Positions 36,965-48,778 of a stretch of 64,000 bases of DNA are shown here, in pieces. Under the pieces are notes generated by a model. The model saw only the letters and a program-made list of their open reading frames with translations, was not told the origin of the DNA and did not search any database. Origin of the DNA: Hoplostethus atlanticus (Eukaryota > Chordata > Actinopteri > Trachichthyiformes > Trachichthyidae). The stretch spans positions 5,891,001-5,955,000 of the forward strand of contig JAXDDX010000005.1 of NCBI GenBank assembly GCA_034670405.1. The letters run 5' to 3'. The position numbers were made by a program, and so were the translations under genes. The stretch's first letter is position 1, and every line of letters begins with the position of its first letter.

Positions 36965-37210
36965 GTATGACAATTATCAGAATTTTATCTTTAAAACTAA
37001 AATTTTGAGATTATTTAGAATTCAATTGTCAATTGTCCCGCTGGTGGTTTCGGTTTCTAAACCTTTGAACACATTCACTCTTGGTCATAGTGTGAAACAA
37101 CCAGCAGTCTACCCACTTCTCAGTTAGCTCAATCAATGTCTGACTTGCCATTGACAGCAAAGGTTGACATCCAAGGTGGTGCTGATAAAACATCACACGT
37201 GCACTAATGT
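36965..37210 (+). repeat. Direct repeat G, copy 1
   Basis: ttttatctttaaaac, attttgagattattt and ggttgacatccaaggtggtg correspond to segments of 37665-37875 in the same order, about 700 bp further on. Confidence 0.5.
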
Positions 37211-37664
37211 GGGTTATGTTTTGATCAAACTTTTGATTCTCAAAGATAGTATAAGCTTCCGATTATAAGCAATTTATATCTAAGTACATTTTCATTAATA
37301 GCATGACCCACGACCTACAATCATGAGCCTGTGCTCTTTCCTAGGCTATATTCTTAGATGTAGGACCACCAGAGGCTCCTGAAAATGGAGCCCACAGTGC
37401 ATGAAAATGTCTGGCTGTAAATGGTACTGTACACAGTTGCTGTAAGTTCCCACTTAATAAATGAGAATAAATTGCTAATAAATATAATAAAATAAATTAC
37501 TATTAAAAATGTTGAGTCTTTGTAGATGACATTTCAGAATTTCAACAGCATTTCTGACAGTATTATGAATGTTGCCCGCATGCAAACAATTAGTCAGTGG
37601 AAAATAATGTGGCAAATCTGACATTCCAAACATTTATTTAAACATTTATTGTCTATATAAATAA

Positions 37665-37875
37665 TTCCAATTAGTATAATTGTATCTTTAAAACAGAATT
37701 TTGTAGATTACTTTGAATTTTGCCCTTAAGCAAGGAAAGTCCTAAATGTGCCCCTAGTGGCTGCAATTGTAAATAAAAAAAATTCGCACTGGTCCAAGAA
37801 TTCATGACTCAAGGTTGTAAACTGAATCCACGGTGGTGATGAAGAAATGTGACACACAATCTCATGCTTGTAATT
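37665..37875 (+). repeat. Direct repeat G, copy 2
   Basis: ttgtatctttaaaaca, attttgtagattactttgaa and aatccacggtggtgatgaag correspond to copy 1. The pair may be the two ends of one element or two separate insertions. Confidence 0.45.
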
Positions 37876-39244
37876 CTATTTCTTCGACCGTTCTTCTTCT
37901 TCGACCTTTCTCTTTACTCATTTTCGTTTTCTTCTCGGTATATCACACCGACCCTGTTTATAGCTGCTTGCAGTTACTAGTTGCAGCTTGTGTTTGAACA
38001 TCCAGCCAAAGCTCAGTCCAGCTGTCTGAAGCCTTCAGCCCTGCACTTCAGGACATCATAACTGGGTTAGAATAACCCAGTAAGCTCAAACTCCATTTAT
38101 GAGAAACCTGGTTAAGGTGCCTGGCTCACTCCCATATTAAACAGGTTACTGTGGCATAGAAACATCTTACTGCTTTCATTCCGGGTTTGCAGACTTGCAC
38201 AGCATCATGGGTACATTTTGATGTGAACATTACAGTGAACAGTAACTCTTACTATTGGGATGATCATTTGTTTCCCTTGTATTAGAAGTGAGCTACTATT
38301 GCTCAGTCAAAGAGGGAGGGGGAATATTCTGTTAAGCTTATTTATGGCAACAGGGAGTCTCAACCATAGGGTATCAAATGTAAATAGATTAAAACTCTGT
38401 GTAGCCAGTAGCCGGGTTATGCTTAATTTATACTTGAACGGTAACAGTGGTTGCAGAGCTGCACAGAAAGTCTGTGGGTTGCAGAGAGGGTCTGCAGACG
38501 CGCCATGCTAGGAAAATGTAACTACACGCCAGGGGCCACAGATGCCGCAGATATGTTTATTGGCTTGTCAGATTGATGAGGCAGGATTTCTGCCTCTCTC
38601 TTTCACATTGTCCGTCAACCATGTTAACAGGAGCCATCTGAAACGGGTTGATCCCAGTGAGCCCCACACACGCCTCCGCACAGTGTTTGCATGTGTTATA
38701 CAATAACAGACAATATAAAGTACTGTGCTTTAAGATTCTATTCTGTTCTGGAGAGCAGAGAGAACGGGGCAATCTGGAAACTATGACGCCGCTTAGCTGC
38801 TCTGGATCATGTTGAAGGCATGTCCGCTCCTCTGGGTTTTGTCATAAAACCAGACTGCGCGTGAGAATTCAGCAAGCCTCTTCATGGAGAATACACTGTA
38901 CCTATCATGGCTGTTTCACAACCAATGGGATGTGTGTGTACTGGAAGGTCAAATCTGTCATACAGTGTGCCGTTGACTGCACTTTGCGCCATGCGCCATT
39001 GATTCAGGAAAGTAGAGCCATGGGTGTTTGGAACAGCAAATGTAAAAGCTTTCATGATCTGGCCACAGGTTGAATCACTACTAAGAGTAGCAAAGTAAAC
39101 ATTTATTTGTATGACAATGTTATATAAATAAATGATGTCAACAGATTATTACTTGAAGTAGAAATGTATTCGAAAGTATGAAAACAGTATGGCTTTGCTT
39201 CACTCTCTCACTTTCTGCCCTCCATCTTTTGGTCTCTTTTGCAG
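37876..39244. other. Intron end before the fourth exon
   Basis: No gene. The sequence around 38040-38165 looks like an interspersed repeat. It ends in ggtctcttttgcag (AG at 39243-39244). Confidence 0.5.
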
Positions 39245-39308
39245 GTCCTAGGCACCCCCTCTGAGGATACCTGGCCTGGTGTTCACTCCTTGCCTCACTT
39301 CAAACCAG
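39245..39308 (+). CDS. cdk14: cdk14 exon: helix G region
   Basis: It encodes VLGTPSEDTWPGVHSLPHFK and P, 21 codons, plus the first base of the next Asp. VLGTPxEDTWPG is the conserved CDK segment after the CMGC insert. HSLPHFKP is CDK14-like; CDK15 has a different residue series here. Acceptor ttttgcag and donor cag|gtgaga are canonical. A large 45-bp minisatellite starts only 72 bases after the exon. Confidence 0.95.
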
Positions 39309-39380
39309 GTGAGACCCCTTAATGTAACACACACACAAAATCCACCCACCTTATACAGCATGGATCCTTAGCAGCTGACG

Positions 39381-41694
39381 CTTTAGCATACACTATGTTG
39401 AGTGATAGTAGGCTCCACGCCAACACTTTAGCACACACTATGTTGACTGATAGTAGGCTCCACGCCAACACTTTAGCGTACACTATGTTGAGTGAGAGTA
39501 GGCTCTACGCCAACACTTTAGTGTACACTATGTCGAGTGATAGTAGGCTCCACGCTAACACTTTATTGTACACTATGTTGAGTGATAGTAGGCTCCACGG
39601 CAACACTTTAGCGTACACTATGTTGAGTGATAGTAGGCTCTACACCAACACTTTAGCGTACACTATGTTGAGTGATAGTAGGCTCCACGCCAACACTTTC
39701 GCATACACTATGTTGAGTGATAGGCTCCACGGCAACACTTTATCGTACACTATGTTGAGTGATAGTAGGCTCCACGCCAACACTTTAGCGCACACTATGT
39801 TGAGTGATAGTAGGCTCCACGCCAACACTTTTGCATACACTATGTTGAGTGATATGAGTGAGAGTAGGCTCTACGCCAACACTTTATCGTACACTATGTT
39901 GAGTGATAGTAGGCTCCACGCCAACACTTTAGCATACACTATGTTGAGTGATAGTAGGCTCCACGCGAACACTTTATCGTACACTATGTTGAGTGATAGT
40001 AGGCTCCACGCCAACACTTTAGCGTACACTATGTTGAGTGAGAGTAGGCTCTACGCCAACATTTTAGCGTACACTATGTTGAGTGATAGTAGGCTCCACG
40101 GCAACACTTTCACATACACTATGTTGAGTGATAGTAGGCTCCACGGCAACACTTTAGCGTACACTATGTTGAGTGATAGTAGGCTCCACGCTAACACTAT
40201 CGTACACTATGTTGAGTGATAGTAGGCTCCACGCCAACACTTCCGCATACACTATGTTGAGTGATAGTAGGCTCCACGGCAACACTTTAGCGTACACTAT
40301 GTTGAGTGATAGGCTCCACGCCAACACTTTAGCGTACACTATGTTGAGTGAGAGTAGGCTCTACGTCAACACTTTAGCGTACACTATGTTGAGTGATAGT
40401 AGGCTCCACGCTAACACTTTATTGTACACTATGTTGAGTGATAGTAGGCTCCACGGCAACACTTTAGCATACACTATGTTGAGTGATAGTAGGCTCCACG
40501 CTAACACTTTATCGTACACTATGTTGAGTGATAGTAGGCTCCACCCCAACACTTTAGCGTACACTATGTTGAGTGAGAGTAGGCTCTATGCCAACACTTT
40601 AGCGTACACTATGCTGAGTGATAGTAGGCTCCACGCCAACACTTTAGCGTACACTATGTTGAGTGAGAGTAGGCTCTACGCCAACACTTTATCGTACACT
40701 ATGTTGAGTGATAGTAGGCTCCACGCCAACACTTTAGCATACACTATGTTGAGATAGTAGGCTCCACGCGAACACTTTATCGTACACTATGTTGAGTGAT
40801 AGTAGGCTCCACGCCAACACTTTAGCGTACACTATGTTGAGTGAGAGTAGGCTCTACGCCAACATTTTAGCGTACACTATGTTGAGTGATAGTAGGCTCC
40901 ACGGCAACACTTTCACATACACTATGTTGAGTGATAGTAGACTCCACGGCAACACTTTAGCGTACACTATGTTGAGTGATAGTAGGCTCCACGCTAACAC
41001 TATCGTACACTATGTTGAGTGATAGTAGGCTCCACGCAACACTTTTGCATACACTATGTTGAGTGATAGTAGGCTCCACGGCAACACTTTAGCGTACACT
41101 ATGTTGAGTGAGAGTAGGCTCTACGCCAACATTTTAGCGTACACTATGTTGAGTGATAGTAGGCTCCACGGCAACACTTTCACATACACTATGTTGAGTG
41201 ATAGTAGACTCCACGGCAACACTTTAGCGTACACTATGTTGAGTGATAGTAGGCTCCACGCTAACACTATCGTACACTATGTTGAGTGATAGTAGGCTCC
41301 ACGCCAACACTTTCGCATACACTATGTTGAGTGATAGTAGGCTCCACGGCAACACTTTAGCGTACACTATGTTGAGTGATAGGCTCCACGCCAACACTTT
41401 AGCGTACACTATGTTGAGTGAGAGTAGGCTCTACGTCAACACTTTAGCGTACACTATGTTGAGTGATAGTAGGCTCCACGCTAACACTTTATTGTACACT
41501 ATGTTGAGTGATAGTAGGCTCCACGGCAACACTTTAGCGTACACTATGTTGAGTGATAGTAGGCTCCACAGCAACACTTTACCGTACACTATGTTGAGTG
41601 ATAGTAGGCTCTACACCAACACTAGCGTACACTATGTTGAGTGATAGTAGGCTCCACGCTAACAATTTAGCGTACATTATATTGAGTGATAGTA
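39381..41694. repeat. 45-bp minisatellite, about 51 units, higher-order structure
   Basis: The unit reads cactatgttgagtgatagta, then ggctccacgccaacacttta, then gcgta (45 bp). Two linked variants alternate: 'gat ... ctccac' and 'gag ... ctctac'. Units lacking 3 bp occur ('gagtgataggctcc' and 'ctaacactatcg'). A block at 40031-40520 recurs at 41101-41590 (offset 1070), and its first part (about 190 bp) also recurs at 40834-41022 (offset 803). Because 45 is divisible by 3, stop-free frames stay open and give long repetitive frames (274 and 194 codons on +). They have no other support as proteins. Confidence 0.97.
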
Positions 41695-42756
41695 TGTCAC
41701 TAGTATTATCACAAAACTGTGAAAATGAAAACTTGTAGAAGCTCCAAAGCTATATGGTAAATCATTTTAGTACATTTTGGTAAAATTTACACAAAATATG
41801 ATTCAAAAATAATGTGCTATTTCAAACATGCAGGGACTTTCCCTGTTTCCATAGGAAGTGAAGTTGGTGGGTGATGGAGGCTGTACACAACTAGAAATCA
41901 CTGAAATAGTTCCAAAAATAAGCATGGCTACATCAGCTGTATTGATGCAATGATATTTCATCCTAAAAATTGATGACTCTACCATATAATAAAAAACACT
42001 AACAACTTTGTATCACTAAAAGGCCAATCTTCTTACTATCTATCACTCAACATTGTGTTCGCTAAATTGTTAGCATGGCACTCCAAAGCCAACAGCTTAC
42101 TGGCGACACATGGATGATCTTGGTGTCTGTGTTCTCATCACTTAACAGCCAAGTTGAGCAACGGGACAATCTCCCAAAAAACTCACTGCCTTCCTTTAAT
42201 GCAGGAGCAGGAGTGACGGTGGCAGCTCTGCCAGGCTAGCCATGCCCTCTGGGAGCTCATTAGGCCTTTTTAGAGGAAACATGAACAGAGGGACTGCAGA
42301 TTAATGTTAGCTGATGGAGGGAAGACGAAATGGAGTGGTGTAGAGAGGAGAGGCAAGGGGAGAGATAAAGAGGGCTAGAGTGGTGGTGGGGGGCAGTGTG
42401 GCGTGACAAAGACATGTGACCCAACCTCCTATCTCCAGTGGCCAATTAGGGAGCAACTGGGGTGACCCTTGCAGTCGCACACACACACACACACAAACCT
42501 AATCTCATATCCTGTGGCCATGGCTACAGTTGGCTCTTGTTAGCCTCTCACACACTGTGTTGGACAGCTGTGTGGCTGTCTGAGTCACACACACATTCAT
42601 ATGTGCGCACACACACACACACACACAAACACACACACCCCACTGCTTGGTTCTAGCCTCTAAGCATTGCATCTGTTCATCTGATGTCTGCAGTTAGTTT
42701 ATTGTTATGGCTGCCATTTCTCAAAAAACACAGGCGTGAGGGATACAGAGATGATC
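41695..42756. other. Intron, no gene
   Basis: CA tracts lie at 42479-42495 and 42605-42639. Nothing else recognised. Confidence 0.55.
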
Positions 42757-43134
42757 TGGTAACACTTTACCTGAAGTGGTTCACCTAAGGCATTGTAAGG
42801 AATCATAAGCACATGATAAGCACATTGTGAGTGCATAATTCTTATAATCACAGCATGATGTCATGAATACAGGTGACACTTCACTTTAAGTAAATGCATC
42901 ACAATGATGCATTACAAACAGATTCCAATCCCATTAGAAGCTTAAATAAACTTTTCTAACCATATAATCATCATAGAAACATCAGAAAATTCATGTCGTT
43001 GCCCTAGTATGCCCTAGTATAAAGTATTCAACTCCATCCCTGGTGCTCATAAGGCATTATAAGGCAACATAAGTGCATTATAAGTAATAATTATGAATGA
43101 ATGAATTCTGAATACTTCAAATAAAATGTTACCA
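42757..43134. mobile_element. Small TIR element (MITE) with ATGATC flanks
   Basis: The left end TGGTAACACTTTACCTGAAG matches the reverse complement of the right end, TGGTAACATTTTATTTGAAG (17 of 20). The direct repeat ATGATC flanks it (42751-42756 and 43135-43140). It has many internal cataagcac/cattataag words and no coding sequence. The end sequence is widespread in fish genomes; the superfamily cannot be named from 6 bp of flank. Confidence 0.7.
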
Positions 43135-44843
43135 ATGATCTCCCTCAAACTAGAAAATAAGATCTCTCCTGGACGTTAAGTTTTCATAATTTTCTTTCAA
43201 TTTGTCAATTTGCAAATATCAAAAGACATAGTATTTTTTTAGAGTTAATTACTGTGTGTTACACTAAAAGTCCCCAAAGTCAATGGATATGCAAGAATAA
43301 TTTAAGATAATCCTAAATAATTAATACCAATGCAATACTATTTAAATCATATTCTTGATAGGATTAATTTTAACAAAACCATACTTTAATCCAAGGTCCT
43401 TTTGCTAAATAGAATGTCCCATGCATTACAGTACTGTCAGCAGCAGGTGGCAGTGTTGCCTCAGTCTGCAAATCCATCCTGTGATTTAATGTTACCAAGT
43501 TGAAAGTTTCCACAGCCCAGTGCCTCTGAACTCAGTGTGATCTGCAGGCATTTCCGAAACAGAGTGACTGTATCGGTCTCCTGTTTACGATTCATCACAT
43601 TCTCAGCGTTACTTCTAAACGGAAATCATTCGCCAGCGTTTTTGTTTTTTCCCCCCACATTTTCACAACACATTACTTAGCTTTGGATTTTAGACATGAC
43701 AACGTGGCCTGACCTCAGACTTGAGGCTTAGCTTCACGGGTGGAGTGTGATTACTGCTGCTACATTTTATGGTATGAAAAGGTTCCACGAGTATTTTATC
43801 ACATCTCATTTCTCTCTCCACTCGCTCTCTTTCCACTCTCACTGTCATTTCCTTCTCATTTTTATTTTTTAAAATTTTGCTAGACTGTTTTCTACATACT
43901 CAATCTACATCTGGATTTGAATATATTTGTCTCCATTGTCTATTGTCTCTTTCCTACTTTTTTGCCGTTGCTTGGACCCAGTTCCCCCACAGGGACCAAT
44001 AAAGTGCAATCCCTCTCATCATCTTCTCTAGCCACCTTCCTCTTACCTCTATCTCTCTCTTCTCCCCCTCCCCTGTCTGCCCACCCATGGATGTTCTGGC
44101 TGGCTGCCTTCCCCCTCTGGCTCCCAGGCTGATTATGGCCAGTTCCATGGCCAGCCCTGGCGCAGAAGTGGGTGGACTGGGAGGCTAGTTAATTGGCTGG
44201 TCGGCTAGCTGGCTAGCTAGCTGGTTTGGCAGCCAAATATTGCCAGATTTAGAGTTTTGACCTGACGTTCCCTCCATGCAAACGAGAACAGAATCAAGGC
44301 TGAGTGAGTTAGTTACTTATGAGTCCAGTTTTAAAGTGACAGTAAACACCAAATCATGTTTTTTGAGCTGTAAACATATTTGTATGACCTATCTATACTG
44401 GACCGAGGAGAGAAATCCTCCACCTGCCCCGAGACTCTACGTCACTGCCCATGCTGTAATGTCAGCTAGCTAGCAGGCTAATCTCCAGTATGTTCTCAAA
44501 TGGACGTCAGAGTGTGTTTCATTACTCTTTATGCTGCCTTAGAGCGACATGGCAGATGTGTAACCTTAGTCTTAGGCACATGTAAAAAAACAAAAAAATT
44601 AAAAAGGTGAAGATGCTTTCAAAAATAATGGGAATGGAATGAGAAGTTTCTAAATATCAAAAAATGTACTATAAAGAGTAGTAATGTAAAAACACTAATG
44701 CGGAAAACAAAAAAATAAACATCTAAGACTAAATTTATATTATAAAAAATGTTTTGCACAATACTGTACATTTATACAATCATGTGATAAGACGCTTGTG
44801 CTTTAACCAGATGATTTAATTTGCTTTCTTCTCCCCCTCACAG
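43135..44843. other. Intron end before the fifth exon
   Basis: Pyrimidine-rich stretches lie at 43800-43870 and 44020-44090. A segment at 44325-44475 (tttaaagtgacagtaaacac ... tgcccatgctgtaat) looks like an interspersed repeat. It ends in ctccccctcacag (AG at 44842-44843). Confidence 0.5.
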
Positions 44844-44892
44844 ACCGATTCACGGTGTACAGCGCCAAGAAGCTCAGACAAGCGTGGAATAA
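44844..44892 (+). CDS. cdk14: cdk14 exon: short C-lobe exon
   Basis: A 49-bp exon. Two bases complete the Asp after FKP, then RFTVYSAKKLRQAWN in 15 codons, and the two first bases of Lys. The RFTxYSxKxLRxAWNKL segment is specific to CDK14; CDK15 has an unrelated sequence here, which makes this one of the best exons for telling the paralogues apart. Acceptor ccctcacag and donor aa|gtaagt are canonical. A transposon insertion begins 72 bases downstream. Confidence 0.95.
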
Positions 44893-44964
44893 GTAAGTGG
44901 ACTATTCATGTAAACTCTTTGAACTTTCCGTGTCTTGTTCATGTGTGTGTGTATGTTAGGTCAG

Positions 44965-46123
44965 TATGGGGTGCCAAATTCGTGGTTTCCTCCACCAAAT
45001 CCATTCCGGGATACACGGCATGCATTTTGTCGGGCACCAAATCAATTTCATCCGCATTTCGGCGATTTCGTGCGACACGAAATTCATTTTGTGAAACACC
45101 ACACGCATTTAGTGGACGGAAATGGATTCGGTGGATTTAAAAGGTTTTCACTGCCCATTTTCACCCAGTAGATGGCGCATAGGTGCTGCACACTCTTAAA
45201 GTGGCACATTACGGCACTCAATTCACTGAATTCTTAACTAAAGTAGAATTTGAAGACAAGGTTTGAAACCATGGAACAAGGCAAATTTTCTCCAGCATGC
45301 AACAACAGCAACAGTGCTGTCACATAGAGTTATATAGCCGACCATTCATAAAAGTCATTTAGTAGTCTTTTAGTAAGGGTTTTTAGACCTGATGTAGCTG
45401 ATGTTGGCATCCACAGCAATCTAATAACCTCATGTACAAAGGAAATTAAGCGCCATGCTGTAAAACTTTATTATTAGAATAGAAAGGATATATATCCAGA
45501 GGGGTGGGGGTGGCGCTGAGGTGGGTTGGAGCTGACTTGCGTCCTGGAAGACTGGCAGCTTTGGTGTCCGCAGCAGACGTGACGCTGAAAAGCGGTGGTC
45601 AAGACCGGGCCCAATGATGCTACTGTGACTACTGTAAATAAAGTGGGCTGCCAACTTGTCAACTCTCTACTCCTGCCTCTGTCTTTGTCTGTCGTGGCCC
45701 CGGGGGTAGAAGGCCGCTTTATTTACATCACAGCAAACTAAAACGACCCGGTCTCGACTGTCGCTTCCCCCTCATCATTTTGGCCAAAAACATCGTTAAA
45801 ACATGACATTAAATCACAAAATGAAATTTTTGCCGCACGAAATCGACAAAATGCGGACGAAATCGACAAAATTGATTTGCTACTGAACAAAATCGCCAAA
45901 ATGGATTTGGTGCTGGATGAAATGCATGCCGTGTATCCTGGAATGGATTTCGTGGCACAAAATGCATTTCGTGGACGAAATCCATGGGGTAACATTAGGT
46001 GCCCATATGCATTTCGTGGAAAAAATCTAACAAGGTGTTTTGGGATTTCATGTGACAAAAATGAATTTCGTGGCACAAAATGGATTTCCGGATTAAATTT
46101 AGGGGGTTACATTTGGCACCCTA
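44965..46123. mobile_element. Foldback DNA element with 8-bp target duplication (hAT-like)
   Basis: The identical octamer TAGGTCAG flanks both ends (44957-44964 and 46124-46131). The ends are inverted repeats (TATGGGGTGCCAAAT against TAGGGTGCCAAAT). Far longer inverted arms follow: the left arm to about 45130 and the right arm from about 45800 share, inverted, aaatccattcc, ggatacacggcatgcatttt and many aaat/gatttcgtg words. The middle (45150-45770) is unrelated and holds no transposase. An 8-bp duplication fits hAT-type transposition; the long arms give it a foldback layout. Confidence 0.8.
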
Positions 46124-46382
46124 TAGGTCAGAGGGTGTTGTTGCTGACAGGGACATTTGTATGCTCTGTCGTGTCTTGAAGGGCAAGTTCCCATGGAGGA
46201 TGTTCTCCCAAGCCTTCCTGTCTCTTCTCCATAGAGTATAACCTCTCTGACCTTTAACCCCCAGAAACAGACTCACAGTCTGACAGCTCTGGTCAGTGTG
46301 TATGTGTCTCTGTTACACACTCACCCCTGAACCACAGCGTAGCCTCTCCCTGTCGCTCTTGTGCAGCCTCAGGGTGTCTAGA

Positions 46383-46926
46383 CTGCAGCTCACATACTCT
46401 TCACACACACTTTCTGCAGTGGACACACTCTTCCTGCAGCGGACACACTCTTCCTGCAACTCACACTCTTCCTGCGACTCACACAGTTTTCCTGCCGCTC
46501 ACACACTCTTCATGCATCTAAAACACTCTTTCTACAGCTCACATACTCTTCCTGCAGCTAACACACTCTTCCTGCAGCTAACACACTCTTCCTGCCGCTC
46601 ACACACTCTTCATGCATCTAAAACACTCTTTCTGCAGCTCACACACTCTTCATGCATCTAAAACACTATTTCTGCAGCTCACACACTCTTCATGCATCTA
46701 AAACACTCTTTCTGCAGCTCACACACTCTTCCTGCATCTAACACTCTTTCTGCAGCTCACACACCCTTCATGCATCTAAAACACTCTTTCTGCAGCTCAC
46801 ACACTCTTCATGCATCTACACTCTTGCTGCAGCTAACACACTCTTCCTGCATCTAACACTCTTTCTGCAGCTCACACACTCTTTCTGCAGCTCACACACT
46901 CTTCCTGCAGCTAACACACTCTTTCT
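46383..46926. repeat. 20-bp tandem array
   Basis: Unit of about 20 bp, cacactcttcctgcagctca, alternating with a variant cacactcttcatgcatctaa. About 25 units with small deletions. The 121-codon + frame through it is a repeat artefact. Confidence 0.9.
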
Positions 46927-47654
46927 CTCACACTCTTCACACTCCTTACGCTCTCTATTTCTTCCAAACACCTTCATATATCTTCTTCATATATCTTATT
47001 TCAGTCAGATACTACCTACACTGATACATACCAATAGTTCTCAATCTTTTTCCAGTCACGCCCCCTTTGAGAATTTCACATCCGATATATAGAATCAGTT
47101 TATGCCATGTTGATTTTTGTCAGCCTGAAAAAGGCGGGTAAACCCTATTTTGCAGATGAACAGGCGGGTTTAACTGGACCAACCCCATATTCTCCTTTTC
47201 CCTCTCGTTAATAACATAACAGACCTTCATTTAAACATTATTTATGCTTCCTTTATCGCTTGTTTATTCGACAACATCCCAGGCCGTCCCCTGCCAGAGC
47301 CTGGCCTTGCCCCAGTCTAGGAGGAAATAAATATGTGAAGAAAGGAAAGTGAGGAGGAATGTTAACGGCCGCCGCTTCCCCCCACCCCCCCCCTTCCTTT
47401 TATCGCATGCCAGGGAGCGATGAAGTTGATACGAACATATACACTCACTTGGTCTCTGCTGAGAGTTGGCTCCCCTCTCCGCTTTCTCTCAAATTTCGGC
47501 TCTCATTCCTCACTTCCTCCTCTGTAGTGATTTTCTATGGGGTTTTTTCCCCCGATATTTCGAGTTATATAAATGTGAATGATATATATATCAGGGGCTC
47601 ATGGTAATACAACCCCATGTTAATGTTAGCTGCATGCAGAGAGTTAGACTGAGA
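46927..47654. other. Intron, no gene
   Basis: Nothing recognised beyond a C run at 47386-47392. Confidence 0.5.
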
Positions 47655-48020
47655 CCGTCCACCTCTGATGATGCATATGATCCAGTTTGATTTATTACAT
47701 ATTTCTTGTAGAATTGATCAATGCTGCGCTCATTGTCTACAGGAAGCCCCGAACCTGAACTGATTCTGAGATGATCTGATTCCACACCGATATCCCATAT
47801 CTTTTATTATTACTATTTTCCAGGCTTTCAATGCAGAGCTTTAGTGTCCCGTGGTCTAAGTGGGGTTTCAAAGGCTTTTCCACCCTCTAAAAAAAATCTT
47901 GGAGGAATTCTTTGGCACGACAATTAACAAATTTAAAGATATTGGCACAAAATATCAGCAGCTTCAAACCAAAAACTATTATACTGGCTTTCTAAAACCC
48001 ATATCAGTCGAACCTTAGTT
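47655..48020 (+). repeat. Family A, copy 7 (near full length)
   Basis: Head (tgatgatgcatatgatccag, gtagaattgatcaatgctgc, tctacaggaagcccc), middle (tttattattactattttcca, agctttagtgtcccgtggtc) and tail (agatattggcacaaaatatc, tttctaaaacccatatcagt) are in the expected order. Confidence 0.75.
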
Positions 48021-48404
48021 AAGTATACTGAACCTGACTTCACCAAGACAGCAAGTTAATCGTCTGCCTCCCCAACCGTGTTGATAGTTGCGTGCTAAGG
48101 CCTGTTTGCCAATGAATAGCTCCCTGTTGCCCTCACACTTCTCTTTGTGCAACACCTTCATCATCAGATGAGTCAGGCGTGGTGAAAGCTGCTTGCAGGA
48201 TGTGTGTTTAGATAAGAGACCTCAAAGCCCTTTCTTCCAAAACAGCTCTGGGTTGCTGAGTGTGGCTGAAAAGAGGCCGGTCCGACACTCTCTGAACAAC
48301 GCGAGCAGGTGCAGGTTTGTCTTTCGGTTGGAAGGAAAACCTGCACCCTCCATGAGACCCCTGATCCAGAGAAAGCTGGACTCACCAATGTTAAACCGTA
48401 GTGT

Positions 48405-48495
48405 AGTGTAGTGTGCCGCTTTAAAGATATTGACTATTGGCACAAAATAATGAAAAAATATCAGTGTCAGTAGCAACCATCAGTCCAACCCTAAT
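48405..48495 (+). repeat. Family A, copy 8 (tail only)
   Basis: aaagatattgactattggca, then atatcagtgtcagtagc and catcagtccaaccct. Confidence 0.55.
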
Positions 48496-48742
48496 GCATG
48501 AGGCTTTTTTTCCCAGTTCCAACAACATGCTATAGATTGCTCACGCGTTGACTCACCGCTCTCTCAACTTCTCCGCTGAATTATACAGTGTTTGAGCTAT
48601 ATAAGAGCAAGAGAGACAGGCAGAGGCCCTGATGGACTTCATTAACTTTATCCCCCTGCCTTTCTCTGCCTCGTTGCTGAGTGGGGTTGATGAGTTGTAC
48701 AGAGATTTACACTCCCTCCGTCTCTCCGTTGAAAAGCAAGAG

Positions 48743-48778
48743 TCCCACGGCTCTCAATGGGGATTGAGAGCCGTGGGA
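48743..48778. repeat. Perfect 15-bp hairpin
   Basis: TCCCACGGCTCTCAA, 6-nt spacer, TTGAGAGCCGTGGGA. It lies inside an intron and no element ends are visible around it. Confidence 0.9.

Noticed and set aside
39395-40757. Long + strand frames (274 and 194 codons) with MLSDSRLHANT repeats as a repeat-protein gene
   Set aside because: The unit is 45 bp, so any stop-free frame stays open. The opposite strand is open as well, unit indels break the frame, and the array lies within an intron.
39381-41694. CRISPR array
   Set aside because: Units are contiguous without unique spacers, and this is a vertebrate locus.
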